The notes: generated from the sequence alone by a model not told the origin. A DNA stretch of 45,318 nt from Geobacter sp. UBA5608 (GCA_002424705.1 DIKW01000087.1:1-45318); one strand, 5' to 3'; counted from the stretch's first letter, positions 24,264-32,653 are shown. Numbers and translations: made by a program.

Positions 24264-24314
24264 ATGCTTCCCTCGAAAATTGATTGTTGTGAAATCCATT
24301 AAAAAGACATTAAT

Positions 24315-24338
24315 AATTTCGGGGACAGTACACTTAAT
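24315..24338 (-). repeat. Copy 3 of the 24-bp TGTCCC motif (right flank, inverted)
   Basis: On the minus strand it reads ATTAAGTGTAC then TGTCCCCGAAATT. The HepT stop codon lies inside it. With copy 2 it brackets about 2.5 kb of AT-rich DNA. Confidence 0.65.
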
Positions 24339-24684
24339 CCTCCGCGTTCCCCACCAAACCACTAACCAGCGTCTTGATTTCCGGTAGCCGTTCTTTTGCG
24401 ACCTTCCAGACCGTCATCAAGTCCACCCCCATGTAGTCATGGATCAGCACATCACGCATGCCTGCCATCTTGCTCCAGGGTATAGCAGGGTGCTTGTTGC
24501 GAAACGAGGCGGGGATATGCTTGGTGGCTTCGCCCAGAACTTCCAGGCTTCTGATTACGGCATTGATGGTCTTGCGGTCTTCTTCAAACTGATCAAAGGT
24601 CATGCCGACGGTAAACTGATCAACCTCAATGATGGCTGTGAGGATGTCGGCGAGATAATCGGCAAGCTCTCGACCTTTAGACAT
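24334..24684 (-). CDS. hepT: HepT-like RNase toxin (DUF86)
   Basis: The 116-residue, all-helical protein carries the HepT/DUF86 signature RDVLIHDY (R-x4-H-x-Y), the RNase active site of HEPN toxins, near residue 77. The start is taken as ATG 24684; an upstream TTG at 24690 is less likely. It overlaps the end of the mntA-like gene by 8 bp, so the two are co-translated. In characterised MntA-HepT pairs the nucleotidyltransferase adds AMP to the Tyr of this motif and inactivates the toxin; the Tyr is present here. Confidence 0.9.
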   Translation of the reverse strand: MSKGRELADYLADILTAIIEVDQFTVGMTFDQFEEDRKTINAVIRSLEVLGEATKHIPASFRNKHPAIPWSKMAGMRDVLIHDYMGVDLMTVWKVAKERLPEIKTLVSGLVGNAED

Positions 24685-24967
24685 ACTCAACCTCAGCCAG
24701 AATCCGTTTGCCGATGGCAGGCTTCAAGGCCGACTCCATCACCAGATCCACCTTATGCTGAAGGCGAGCCTCTAAGTGTTCACGCAGGTCGACAAAGTCA
24801 AACAGATCGATCTCACGATTGAAGGAAACCAGAATATCGATGTCGCTGCGCTTGCGCTGTTGTCCACGCACATAGGAACCGAACAGCCCTAGTCGCTCGA
24901 CGCCGTAGCGGGTAGCCAGCTCAGGCTTAGTATCCCTGATTATGGTTATGATTTCCTGTTTGCCCAT
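24677..24967 (-). CDS. mntA: MntA-like minimal nucleotidyltransferase antitoxin
   Basis: The 96-residue protein has the minimal nucleotidyltransferase signature GS-x10-DID (GSYVRG... to SDIDILVSF, about residues 30-46) and a further Asp in HKVDLV that completes the metal triad. It is the partner of the adjacent HepT toxin, which it is expected to AMPylate. The start ATG 24967 has AGGTG 5 nt upstream and is preferred over the GTG at 24973. The pair may act as a toxin-antitoxin or defence unit next to the AT-rich ATPase gene. Confidence 0.9.
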   Translation of the reverse strand: MGKQEIITIIRDTKPELATRYGVERLGLFGSYVRGQQRKRSDIDILVSFNREIDLFDFVDLREHLEARLQHKVDLVMESALKPAIGKRILAEVEYV

Positions 24968-24983
24968 GTTCACCTAGTACCAC

Positions 24984-25016
24984 AAAAAAAGGGGCGCTGC
25001 AATCAGCGCCCCTTTT
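24984..25016 (-). terminator. Rho-independent terminator of the dap operon
   Basis: Arms GGGGCGCTG (24991-24999) and CAGCGCCCC (25004-25012) surround CAAT. In the minus direction TTTTTTT follows, right after the dapL stop at 25025. Confidence 0.92.
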
Positions 25017-25024
25017 CGTTCAAC

Positions 25025-26257
25025 CTACTTCAAATTCTTCTTTATCCTCTCCACCGCCTCAATCACATTCTCGCGATGGCCGAAGGCTGACAGGCGGAAG
25101 AACCCTTCGCCTGATGGGCCGAAGCCACTACCGGGCGTACCGACCACGTTGCATTCGTTCAAGAGCTTGTCGAAGAAGTCCCAGGAGCTCATACCGCCCG
25201 GGGTCTTGAGCCAGATGTAGGGGGCATCCACCCCGCCGTAGCAGGTGACACCGGCCGCAGTCAGGCCTTCACGGATGATGCGGGCGTTCTCCATGTAGTA
25301 GTCGATGATCTCTTTGGTCTGCTTCCAGCCCTCGTCGGAGTACACGGCAGCAGCGGCCTTCTGCACCGGGTAGGAGGCGCCGTTAAACTTGGTGGTGGTG
25401 CGGCGCAGCCAGAGCTTATTGAAGCTGTACTTTTCACCTTGTGCCGTGGTGCCCATCACCTCTTCCGGCACGACCACCAGGCCGCAGCGCACACCGGTGA
25501 AGCCGGCGGTCTTGGAGAAGGAGCGAAACTCGATGGCGCACTTCTTGGCCCCTTCGATCTCGTAGATCGAGTGGGGGATCTCCGGGTTGGTGATGAACGC
25601 CTCGTAGGCGGCGTCGAAGAAGATCACCGCGTCGTTGGCCAGGGCGTAATCGACCCACTTCTTCAATTCTGCTTTCGTAGCAACAGTGCCGGTGGGGTTG
25701 TTGGGGAAGCAGAGGTAGATGATGTCGACCTTCTGGGTGGGCAGCGAGGGGATGAAGTTGTTGGCCTCGTTGCAGGGCATATAGACGATGTTCTTATAGT
25801 AGCCCTTGTCATCGGCCTCGCCGGTGCGGCCGATCATCACGTTGGTGTCGTTGTAGACCGGATACACGGGATCGCCGATGGCCACCACGTTGTCCAGGGC
25901 GAAGATATCCAGGATGTTGGCGCAGTCGCACTTGGAACCGTCGGAGATGAACATCTCCTCGGTCTTGAGGCTGACACCCAGCGGCTTGTAGGACTTCTCG
26001 ATGATGGCGTTGATCAGCCAGTCGTAGCCCTGCTCCGGGCCGTAGCCAGCAAACTTGTCGGTGGTGGCCAGATCGTCCACGGCCTCGTGAAAGGCCTTCA
26101 GCACGGCCGGGGCCAGCGGGCGGGTCACGTCGCCGATCCCTAAGCGGATCACCTTGGCATCCGGGTTGGCGGCGGCAAACTCACGCACGCGGCGGCCGAT
26201 CTCAGGGAACAGGTAACCGGCCTTCAGCTTCAAGTAATTGTCATTAATCTTTGCCAC
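25025..26257 (-). CDS. dapL: LL-diaminopimelate aminotransferase
   Basis: The 410-residue class I/II PLP aminotransferase matches DapL. It begins with NDNYLKLKAGYLFPEI and RLGIGDVTRPLAP, then has GYGPEQGY, then ISDGSKCDCANI, then CFPNNPTGT. The PLP lysine is in FRSFSKTAGFTG and the C-terminal end has EGFFRLSAFGHRENV. DapL converts tetrahydrodipicolinate directly to LL-diaminopimelate, bypassing the acylated DapD/C/E route, and supplies lysine and peptidoglycan. The start is GTG, with GGAGG upstream. It is the last gene of the dapA-dapB-dapL run. Confidence 0.97.
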   Translation of the reverse strand: MAKINDNYLKLKAGYLFPEIGRRVREFAAANPDAKVIRLGIGDVTRPLAPAVLKAFHEAVDDLATTDKFAGYGPEQGYDWLINAIIEKSYKPLGVSLKTEEMFISDGSKCDCANILDIFALDNVVAIGDPVYPVYNDTNVMIGRTGEADDKGYYKNIVYMPCNEANNFIPSLPTQKVDIIYLCFPNNPTGTVATKAELKKWVDYALANDAVIFFDAAYEAFITNPEIPHSIYEIEGAKKCAIEFRSFSKTAGFTGVRCGLVVVPEEVMGTTAQGEKYSFNKLWLRRTTTKFNGASYPVQKAAAAVYSDEGWKQTKEIIDYYMENARIIREGLTAAGVTCYGGVDAPYIWLKTPGGMSSWDFFDKLLNECNVVGTPGSGFGPSGEGFFRLSAFGHRENVIEAVERIKKNLK

Positions 26258-26279
26258 GTTCTATCCTCCAGATAGTATT

Positions 26280-26504
26280 TTAAGTGTTCGGGGACGACAG
26301 TTTTTGCTCCCTGCCGATGAAGTAATACAGGATCACGCCGATCAGCGGCAGGAAGATCACCAGCGCCAGCCAGATCAGTTTATTGAGGCCGACAAACTCA
26401 CTCTTAAGGATATCGACCAGGGCCCAGACCCAGGCGGCCAGACAGGCCAGCGCCAGGATACCGCTGCCAACCACTGCAAACATGACCAATATGCCAGCTT
26501 CCAT
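26280..26504 (-). CDS. Small PLDc_N-type membrane protein
   Basis: The 74-residue protein has two membrane helices (about 5-30 and 42-65). WALVDILKSEFVGLNKLIWLALVIFLPLIGVILYYFIGR is the pattern of the PLDc_N domain found at the N-terminus of cardiolipin synthases and as stand-alone small proteins. Here it stands alone, 22 bp before dapL and 27 bp after dapB, so it is co-transcribed. Its function is not known; a membrane-associated helper is possible. Confidence 0.8.
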   Translation of the reverse strand: MEAGILVMFAVVGSGILALACLAAWVWALVDILKSEFVGLNKLIWLALVIFLPLIGVILYYFIGREQKLSSPNT

Positions 26505-26531
26505 GGGGTATACCTGCTTTCTTGCGGGCGG

Positions 26532-27332
26532 TTAGCGCAGGCCCAGCACGTCCTGCATGTCGTACAGGCCGGGGGCCTTGCCCACCACCCACTGGGCAGC
26601 GCGGACGCTGCCGCGGGAGAACATGTCGCGGGTCATGGCGCGGTGGGAGATCTCGATCCGCTCACCCATGCCGATGAAGTAGACGGTGTGCTCGCCGATG
26701 ATGTCACCGCCCCGCACGGTCTGCATGCCGATCTCTTGCTTGGTACGCTCGCCGCAGATCCCCTCGCGGTGGTAATTGGCCACCTGGTTGTAGTCGCGGC
26801 CCAAGGCCTCAGCCACCACCTCGCCCATCCGCACGGCGGTGCCGGAGGGGGAATCCTTCTTCTTGTTGTGGTGCAGCTCCACGATCTCTACGTCGAAATC
26901 GTCACCCAGGGTCTTAGCCACGTCTTTGAGCACCTTAAAGCAGACGTTGACGCCAACCGACATATTGGGGGCCAGCACGGCCGGGATATCCTTGGCCAGT
27001 TCAACGGCCAGGGCACGCTCTTCAGGTGTGAAGCCGGTGGAGCCGATCACGATCGCCTTTTTCTTCAGACCGCAGACCTCCAGGTTCTTCAGCGAGACCT
27101 TGGGGGTGGTGAAATCGATCAGCACATCGCAGCCTGCCACCACGGCGTTCAGATCATCACTGATGGCCACGCCCAGGGCGCCGCACCCGGCCAGCAGACC
27201 GGCGTCCTGCCCCAACTGGGGATGACCGGGACGCTCTAGGGCGCCGGACACGGTGCAGCCCGCCTCGACAGCGGCGACAATAATTCTCTGACCCATGCGG
27301 CCGGCGGCGCCGCAGACGGCAATTTTTATCAT
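26532..27332 (-). CDS. dapB: 4-hydroxy-tetrahydrodipicolinate reductase
   Basis: The 266-residue DapB has the N-terminal dinucleotide-binding motif VCGAAGRMGQRI and then DVLIDFTTP. VIGSTGFTPEE and APNMSVGVNV follow, then the catalytic EIVELHHNKKKDSPSGTA with its His and Lys. It reduces dihydrodipicolinate to tetrahydrodipicolinate, the DapL substrate. The C-terminus (RGSVRAAQWVVGKAPGLYDMQDVLGL) is complete. Confidence 0.97.
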   Translation of the reverse strand: MIKIAVCGAAGRMGQRIIVAAVEAGCTVSGALERPGHPQLGQDAGLLAGCGALGVAISDDLNAVVAGCDVLIDFTTPKVSLKNLEVCGLKKKAIVIGSTGFTPEERALAVELAKDIPAVLAPNMSVGVNVCFKVLKDVAKTLGDDFDVEIVELHHNKKKDSPSGTAVRMGEVVAEALGRDYNQVANYHREGICGERTKQEIGMQTVRGGDIIGEHTVYFIGMGERIEISHRAMTRDMFSRGSVRAAQWVVGKAPGLYDMQDVLGLR

Positions 27333-27380
27333 AACAAACCCCTATTGAACAAAATTCATAGAAACGAGGATTTTTTCGTA

Positions 27381-27462
27381 CTGGGTCTGGCAAGTAAGGA
27401 ATGGCGCGGAGGCGTACCGGACAGTACGCCGCACAAGACATTCCGCAGCTTGACGGGGCCAG
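27381..27462. repeat. Large imperfect inverted repeat between dapA and dapB
   Basis: An 82-bp imperfect palindrome. The left arm starts CTGGGTCTGGCAAG and ends GGCGTAC at 27417; the right arm starts GTACGCC at 27424 and ends GGGGCCAG at 27462. Blocks CTGG, CAAG, GGAATG and GGCGTAC pair, with bulges between. As RNA in the dap transcript it would form one long hairpin with a CGGACA loop. It could be a processing or attenuation structure, or a dispersed intergenic repeat. Confidence 0.65.
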
Positions 27463-27483
27463 GGCGGAAAAAGACCGTTTCGG

Positions 27484-28356
27484 TTAAATCAGCTTGTACT
27501 CTTTCATTATTGCTTCAAGTTTTGCTTTATTCGCAGCACTCATCGGTGCCAGCGGCAGGCGCACCTCGTCGGAGCACTTGCCCATCAGCCCCAGGGCGGT
27601 CTTGACCGGCACCGGGTTGCTCTCGATGAACATGGCGTTGCTGATCTTCAAGGTATCCAGGTGCAGCTTGCGGGCCGTGGCCAGATCACCGGCGAAGTAG
27701 GCGTCGGTAAGGCTCGCAACCGCCTTGGGCATGATGTTGGCCAGCACCGAGATGACCCCCTTGGCGCCGCAGGCCATCATCGGGAAGGTGATGAAGTCGT
27801 CGCCGGACAACACATCGATCTGGTCGCCGCACAGGGCCAGTATCTCGGAGGCCTGTTGCAGCGAGCCGGTGGCCTCTTTGATGGCCACGATGTTCTTGAT
27901 GACCGACAGACGGGCCACGGTCTCGGGCAGCAGGTTGACGCCGGTGCGGCCCGGCACGTTGTACAGGATCTGCGGGATAGCCACGGCCTCGGCCACCGCC
28001 TTGTAGTGCAGGTACAGCCCTTCCTGGGTCGGCTTGTTGTAGTAGGGGGTCACCAGCAGGCAACCGTCGGCGCCCAGCTGCTTGGCATGCTCGGTCATCT
28101 CGATCGCTTCGCGGGTGGAGTTGGAGCCGGTGCCGGCGATGACCGGGACCCGCTTTTTGACCTGCTCCACCACGATCTGGATCACCCGGTCATGCTCTTC
28201 GTAATCCAGGGTGGATGACTCACCGGTGGTGCCGCAGGGCACGATGGCATCGGTGCCGCCCTCGATCTGAAACTCTACCAGTTCCCGCAGTTTCTCTTCG
28301 TCAACCGCGCCGTTTTTAAACGGTGTAACGATCGCAACAATACTCCCCTTGAACAT
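27484..28356 (-). CDS. dapA: 4-hydroxy-tetrahydrodipicolinate synthase
   Basis: The 290-residue DapA shows VTPFKNGAVDEEKL, then PCGTTGESSTLDYEEH, then GTGSNSTREAIEMTEHAK. LLVTPYYNKPTQEGLYLHYKAV and LYNVPGRTGVNL (catalytic Tyr and Arg region) follow, and the Schiff-base lysine is in VAIKEATGS. The GDD in LSGDDFITFP is also conserved. It condenses pyruvate with aspartate semialdehyde, the first committed step towards diaminopimelate. The start has GGGGAGG upstream. Confidence 0.97.
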   Translation of the reverse strand: MFKGSIVAIVTPFKNGAVDEEKLRELVEFQIEGGTDAIVPCGTTGESSTLDYEEHDRVIQIVVEQVKKRVPVIAGTGSNSTREAIEMTEHAKQLGADGCLLVTPYYNKPTQEGLYLHYKAVAEAVAIPQILYNVPGRTGVNLLPETVARLSVIKNIVAIKEATGSLQQASEILALCGDQIDVLSGDDFITFPMMACGAKGVISVLANIMPKAVASLTDAYFAGDLATARKLHLDTLKISNAMFIESNPVPVKTALGLMGKCSDEVRLPLAPMSAANKAKLEAIMKEYKLI

Positions 28357-28394
28357 GACCGCCTCCCCTTACAGCTTGAATAGAACATATTGTA

Positions 28395-28781
28395 TTACTG
28401 TCCGGTAATCTTCCAGTAGTAGACATGATAACCCGGCCCGTTGTCGTCGACCGGTGCCGGACGCAGCTCCCACAGCAGATCCCAGGCCCGTTTGGGATTG
28501 GCGCTCTGAAAACGACCCGGCTCCCCTTTCAGCGGGAACATCCGCCAACCCAGACGTTTTGAGGCGGCCAGCAGTTCCCGCTGCACCTGCCGGTACGGTG
28601 TTGCACTACGGTAGCGCATTCGCAGGTTGGGCGATTCGATGCAGGGGGTGTCATCCTCACCCGGCCGGCAGAGCTCGATAGTGGCACCGGGCAGCACCGG
28701 AAACAATTGCTCGGTAACCGCCAAGGCCGGCACCGCACCGGCCAGCACCAGCAACAAGGCGCAGCCGGCCACTGGGCTCAT
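28395..28781 (-). CDS. Small exported protein, unknown function
   Basis: The 128-residue product has a signal peptide when started at ATG 28781 (MSPVAGCALLLVLAGAVPALA, cleavage near residue 21). The longer frame to 28859 would add 26 residues of unlikely sequence. The mature part has two Cys (ELCRPGEDDTPCIE), probably a disulfide, and ends YHVYYWKITGQ. No family recognised. It lies just before dapA on the same strand, at 38 bp, and may share its transcript. Confidence 0.65.
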   Translation of the reverse strand: MSPVAGCALLLVLAGAVPALAVTEQLFPVLPGATIELCRPGEDDTPCIESPNLRMRYRSATPYRQVQRELLAASKRLGWRMFPLKGEPGRFQSANPKRAWDLLWELRPAPVDDNGPGYHVYYWKITGQ

Positions 28782-28874
28782 CTGATCAACCGCTGTGCGC
28801 AATAGCGACCTAATATACTGAAAATCGGTAGGTATAGCAAAAGTGGAATTATTTACCATGCTGCCCGGAAAATG

Positions 28875-29903
28875 TCAAAACGTGTTTATACGGTGGATAA
28901 AGGCGATCAACAGGCCGTAATGAAAGTGGTTGAACGGGAAGCGCAACCGTGGCAGCTGGGCCAGGTCGGGCTGGTCGCTTTCACACTCCAGCGGGCCGCA
29001 ACACTCAATCCGCCCCCCGTCGAGGATAAGTTCGGGGAACTCCTGCTCCAGGGTACGGATCTGCTCGTCCGACAACGGGCTGTTGAGACGGATGATGGCC
29101 AGCTCATCATGAAAACGGACCGAGTGGTACACGCGGTAGAAGTTCTCGATCACCTGGGCCGCCTCGTGCTCGTCCTTGGTGATGGTGAAGATCGAGAAAT
29201 CCTCGCCGGAGATCAGCCCCTTGATCAAGAGCTGTTCCTTGACGAAATCGAAGAACTGCTCCCAGAAGCCGTCGGCGTCGTCCACCAGCACCAGCGGCTT
29301 GGGCGAGGTCTTGCCGGTCTGCACCAGGGTAAAGACCTCCATCGCCTCGTCCAGGGTGCCGAAACCGCCGGGAAAGACCGCCACGGCATCGGCCTCCTTG
29401 ACAAAGGCCACCTTGCGGTTGAAGAAGTACTTGTAGGTCACCAGGCGGGGGTTGCGCTGCATGATCGGGTTGGCGCCCTGCTCGAACGGCAGCTTGATGT
29501 TGACCGCAAAGGAGTTCTCGCTGCCGGCCCCTTCGTTGCCGGCCTGCATGATGCCGCCGCCGCCACCGGTGATCGCCATCCAGCCCTTGTCTGCCAAAAG
29601 CCGGGCAAAGCGGACGCAGGTCTGATAAATCGGCTCGTCCGGCTTGGTGCGAGCCGAGCCGAAGATGGTGATCTTCTTCCGGTCGCGATAGGGGGCAAAG
29701 ACCCGGGTGGTGTAGCGCATCTCCCGCAAGGTGCGGTTGATCAGCTTAAGATCAGGGATGTAGTCGGTCTCCTGCCCGATCTTGAGTGCTGCAATCAGCA
29801 GCTCCCGCACCAGTTCGGGATGATAGATGTCACCGCTGGCAGCCAGCAGGCGATCGATCAGGCGGTCAACTTCTTCGTTGGTGTGGGAAAAACTGAGATC
29901 CAT
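28875..29903 (-). CDS. LOG-family (TIGR00730-like) Rossmann-fold protein
   Basis: The 342-residue protein has the LOG / 'lysine decarboxylase-like' fold: ITIFGSARTKPDE, then AITGGGGGIMQAGNEGA, then FPGGFGTLDEAMEVFTLVQTGK with the PGGxGTxxE motif. Small members are cytokinin-activating phosphoribohydrolases; longer ones like this one, with an N-terminal helical region and a C-terminal tail, are nucleotide phosphoribohydrolases of less certain role. The start ATG 29903 has GGAGG upstream. It precedes the dap genes by about 90 bp. Confidence 0.85.
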   Translation of the reverse strand: MDLSFSHTNEEVDRLIDRLLAASGDIYHPELVRELLIAALKIGQETDYIPDLKLINRTLREMRYTTRVFAPYRDRKKITIFGSARTKPDEPIYQTCVRFARLLADKGWMAITGGGGGIMQAGNEGAGSENSFAVNIKLPFEQGANPIMQRNPRLVTYKYFFNRKVAFVKEADAVAVFPGGFGTLDEAMEVFTLVQTGKTSPKPLVLVDDADGFWEQFFDFVKEQLLIKGLISGEDFSIFTITKDEHEAAQVIENFYRVYHSVRFHDELAIIRLNSPLSDEQIRTLEQEFPELILDGGRIECCGPLECESDQPDLAQLPRLRFPFNHFHYGLLIAFIHRINTF

Positions 29904-30079
29904 GGTCCCTCCGGACGCAGACAGCGGCAACGTTGTGTGGGGCGCACCCTACCACAGTTCAAAGGTGCTGTAAACCGCTGGTCAGCCGGATTCACAGCTT
30001 GCAATTATGCCTGTGTCCGTAGTAGTATGCACACCTTTCCGGCACGCGCCGGAGCCACGTCCAAAGGAGCCTGTCATCC

Positions 30080-31684
30080 ATGCTTGACCTGATTCGCAAA
30101 AAGAAGGAATCGCTCATCATCAAGGTGGTTTTCGCGGTTATTGTGTTGTCGTTCATCGGCACGATCTTTCTGGTCTGGGGCAAAGGCGAGGAGGGCTTCG
30201 GTACCGGGGGCAGCGGCTACGCCGCCAAGGTTGACCGGACCACCATCACGCTGGAGCAGTACCAGAACTCCTACCAGCGGCTACGCGAGATCTACCTGCA
30301 GCTGTTCGGCCAGGCCGCCGGCGGCCTGACCCCGGAGCTGGAAAAGCAACTCAACATACGCCAGGCCGCCCTGGATCGCCTGATTGAAAGCGTGCTGCTG
30401 ACCAAGGGAGCCAAAGAGCTGGGTGTCAAGGTCAGCAAGGACGAAGTGGCTGCAGCAATCGCCGCCATGCCGGCTTTCCAACGCAATGGCGCCTTCGACC
30501 TGGGCCTGTACCAACAGACCCTCAAGATGTCCCGCATCACCCCCAACGACTTCGAAGATTCTCAGAAGACAGACCTACTGATTGCCAAGACCCGCAAGAC
30601 GATCATGGACAAGGTCCAGGTCAGTGACGACGACGCCAAGGCCCAGTACCACAAGGAACGGGACCGGATTGAGCTGAGCTACGTCTCATTCAGCCCTGCC
30701 GAACTGGCCGCCAGCGTCAAGCCGAGCGAAGCAGAGTTGGATGACTACCTCAAGAGCAACGCCGAAAAATTCAAGAGCCCGGAAAAGGTGGCCATCAGTT
30801 ATCTGCTGCTGGACCCCTCCTCACAGGTTGCCAGCCAACAGGTGACCGCTGAAGAGCAAGAGAGTTTCTACCGCAAGAACCTGGACCGCTATCTGGGCAG
30901 TGACAACAGCCCGATCCCCTTCGAAAAGGTGAAAGACCGCGTGCTGACTGACGCCAAGCGCAGCAAGGCCAACAAGGCGGTTTTTGAGAAGGCGGCCGAC
31001 ACCCTTTACCAGAACATCAACAGCGCTGATCTGCAGCTGGTGGCAAGCAAACTGGGCGCCAAGACCAGCGACACCGGCCTGTTCACCGCCGCCACCCCGC
31101 CCCAGGCCCTGGCCGGAGAGCAGACGCTGCTCCAAAAGGCCTTTGAACTGAAGGCGGGCGAGCTGGGCGGCCCGCTGGAGACCGCCAAGGGGATCTACAT
31201 CTTCAAGGTGAAAGAAAAGAAACCGGCTGAGCTGCTGCCACTGTCCCAGGTACGCGCGACCGTGGAGCAGCAGGTACGCGCCGCCAAGGCGGCTGAACTG
31301 GCCAAACAAAAGGCGGTCGAAGCGCAGAAACAACTGGCCACGACCAACCAAAGCGGCCTGAAGCTGCAAAGCACACCGGCCTTCGGCTACAGCGCCAAGG
31401 GCGATCTACCCGGCATCGGCAACTCACAGCCGATGATGGAGGAGCTGTTCAAGCTGACCGCTGCCGCGCCGGCCTTGAGCGAGCCGATGATGATCGGCAA
31501 CCGCTGGTATGCCGTGCGCCTTAAGCAGCGCATTGCCGCCACCGAGGCCGATTTCGCCGGCCAGAAAGAGGCACTCAAGCAGCGCATGCTACCCCAGCGC
31601 CAGGAGGATGCCCTCAAAAGTTGGTTGAAGGAGCGGCGCGACAAGGCCAAGATCGTCGTCAACCAGGCCCTGCTGGAGCAGTAA
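30080..31684 (+). CDS. PpiD-like membrane-anchored peptidyl-prolyl isomerase/chaperone
   Basis: The 534-residue protein has a short cytoplasmic start (MLDLIRKKKES), one membrane helix (about 15-36) and a periplasmic region. That region has a SurA/PpiD N-domain (about 45-200, with VDRTTITLEQYQNSYQRLREIY and LDRLIESVLLTKGAKELG). The parvulin segment (about 240-390) is diverged and ends GELGGPLETAKGIYIFKVKEKKPAEL. PpiD acts as a chaperone at the Sec translocon. The start has AAGGAG upstream. The next gene, purC, begins 52 bp later on the same strand. Confidence 0.85.
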   Translation: MLDLIRKKKESLIIKVVFAVIVLSFIGTIFLVWGKGEEGFGTGGSGYAAKVDRTTITLEQYQNSYQRLREIYLQLFGQAAGGLTPELEKQLNIRQAALDRLIESVLLTKGAKELGVKVSKDEVAAAIAAMPAFQRNGAFDLGLYQQTLKMSRITPNDFEDSQKTDLLIAKTRKTIMDKVQVSDDDAKAQYHKERDRIELSYVSFSPAELAASVKPSEAELDDYLKSNAEKFKSPEKVAISYLLLDPSSQVASQQVTAEEQESFYRKNLDRYLGSDNSPIPFEKVKDRVLTDAKRSKANKAVFEKAADTLYQNINSADLQLVASKLGAKTSDTGLFTAATPPQALAGEQTLLQKAFELKAGELGGPLETAKGIYIFKVKEKKPAELLPLSQVRATVEQQVRAAKAAELAKQKAVEAQKQLATTNQSGLKLQSTPAFGYSAKGDLPGIGNSQPMMEELFKLTAAAPALSEPMMIGNRWYAVRLKQRIAATEADFAGQKEALKQRMLPQRQEDALKSWLKERRDKAKIVVNQALLEQ

Positions 31685-31736
31685 TTCACCTACTACGCAA
31701 TCAGACCACGCTACTGTCTTGTTAAGGAGAGGCGCC

Positions 31737-32627
31737 ATGACACAACCCGTAAAGCAGACCGATTTCCCAGGCCTGAAACTGATCAGCCGCGGCAAGGTGC
31801 GCGACATTTATGACCTTGGAGAGACACTGTTGATGGTCACCTCCGACCGTATCTCGGCCTTTGACGTGATCATGAACGAACCGATCCCGGATAAGGGCGC
31901 GGTGCTGACCCAGATCTCCAAGTTCTGGTTCTCGCAGATGGAAGATATCATTCCCAACCACATCATCTCCACCGATGTGGCCGACTACCCGGCTGAGTGC
32001 CAGCCCTACGCCGACGTGCTGGCCGGCCGTTCGATGTGGGTCAAAAAGGCCCAACCGCTGGCTGCCGAGTGCATCGTGCGTGGCTATGTCTCCGGTTCTG
32101 GCTGGAAGGACTACAAGGCCACCGGCGCCATCTGCGGCATCAAGCTGCCGGAAGGACTGAAGGAGTCTGACCGCCTGGCTGAGCCGATCTTCACCCCCTC
32201 CACCAAGGCCGATCTGGGTTCCCATGACGAAAACATCTCCTTTGACGAGATGGTCGCAATCTGCGGCAAGGAGCTGGCCGAACAGGCCCGCGAGGCCACC
32301 ATCAAGATCTACTGCCGGGCCCGCGACATCGCCGCCCAGAAGGGGATCATCATCGCCGACACCAAGTTCGAGTTTGGCCTGTTTGAGGGCAAGCTGATCA
32401 TCATCGACGAATGCCTGACCCCCGACTCCAGCCGTTTCTGGCCTGCCGACCAGTATCAGCCCGGCGGCCCCCAACCCAGCTTCGACAAGCAGTTCCTGCG
32501 GGACTACCTGGAGACCCTGGATTGGGGCAAGACCGCTCCGGCCCCGCCCCTGCCGGAGGATATCGTGCGCAAGACCGGCGAAAAGTATAAAGAGGCCCTG
32601 TTCCGTCTGGCCGGCATCCGACTATAA
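31737..32627 (+). CDS. purC: Phosphoribosylaminoimidazole-succinocarboxamide synthase
   Basis: The 296-residue SAICAR synthetase is of the longer type. It has LISRGKVRDIYDLGETLLMVTSDRISAFDV, then ECIVRGYVSGSGWKDY, then FTPSTKADLGSHDENISF, then IADTKFEFG and IIDECLTPDSSRFW. It ligates aspartate to CAIR in purine synthesis using ATP. The start at 31737 has AAGGAG upstream; an in-frame ATG at 31719 is rejected because the conserved N-terminus begins after 31737. A strong terminator follows. Confidence 0.97.
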   Translation: MTQPVKQTDFPGLKLISRGKVRDIYDLGETLLMVTSDRISAFDVIMNEPIPDKGAVLTQISKFWFSQMEDIIPNHIISTDVADYPAECQPYADVLAGRSMWVKKAQPLAAECIVRGYVSGSGWKDYKATGAICGIKLPEGLKESDRLAEPIFTPSTKADLGSHDENISFDEMVAICGKELAEQAREATIKIYCRARDIAAQKGIIIADTKFEFGLFEGKLIIIDECLTPDSSRFWPADQYQPGGPQPSFDKQFLRDYLETLDWGKTAPAPPLPEDIVRKTGEKYKEALFRLAGIRL

Positions 32628-32653
32628 GCCGACAGGAACATATATTTTACAGT

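Noticed and set aside
24264..24362. Longer start for the AT-rich ATPase at 24362 or 24299
   Set aside because: The extra residues come from the HepT end and the repeat; ATG 24263 has GAGGG upstream and begins the Rossmann-like domain.
27345..27605. 86-codon plus-strand frame across the large palindrome and the dapA end
   Set aside because: It is antisense to dapA in part and the rest is the inverted repeat; it may be translated repeat sequence, not a gene.
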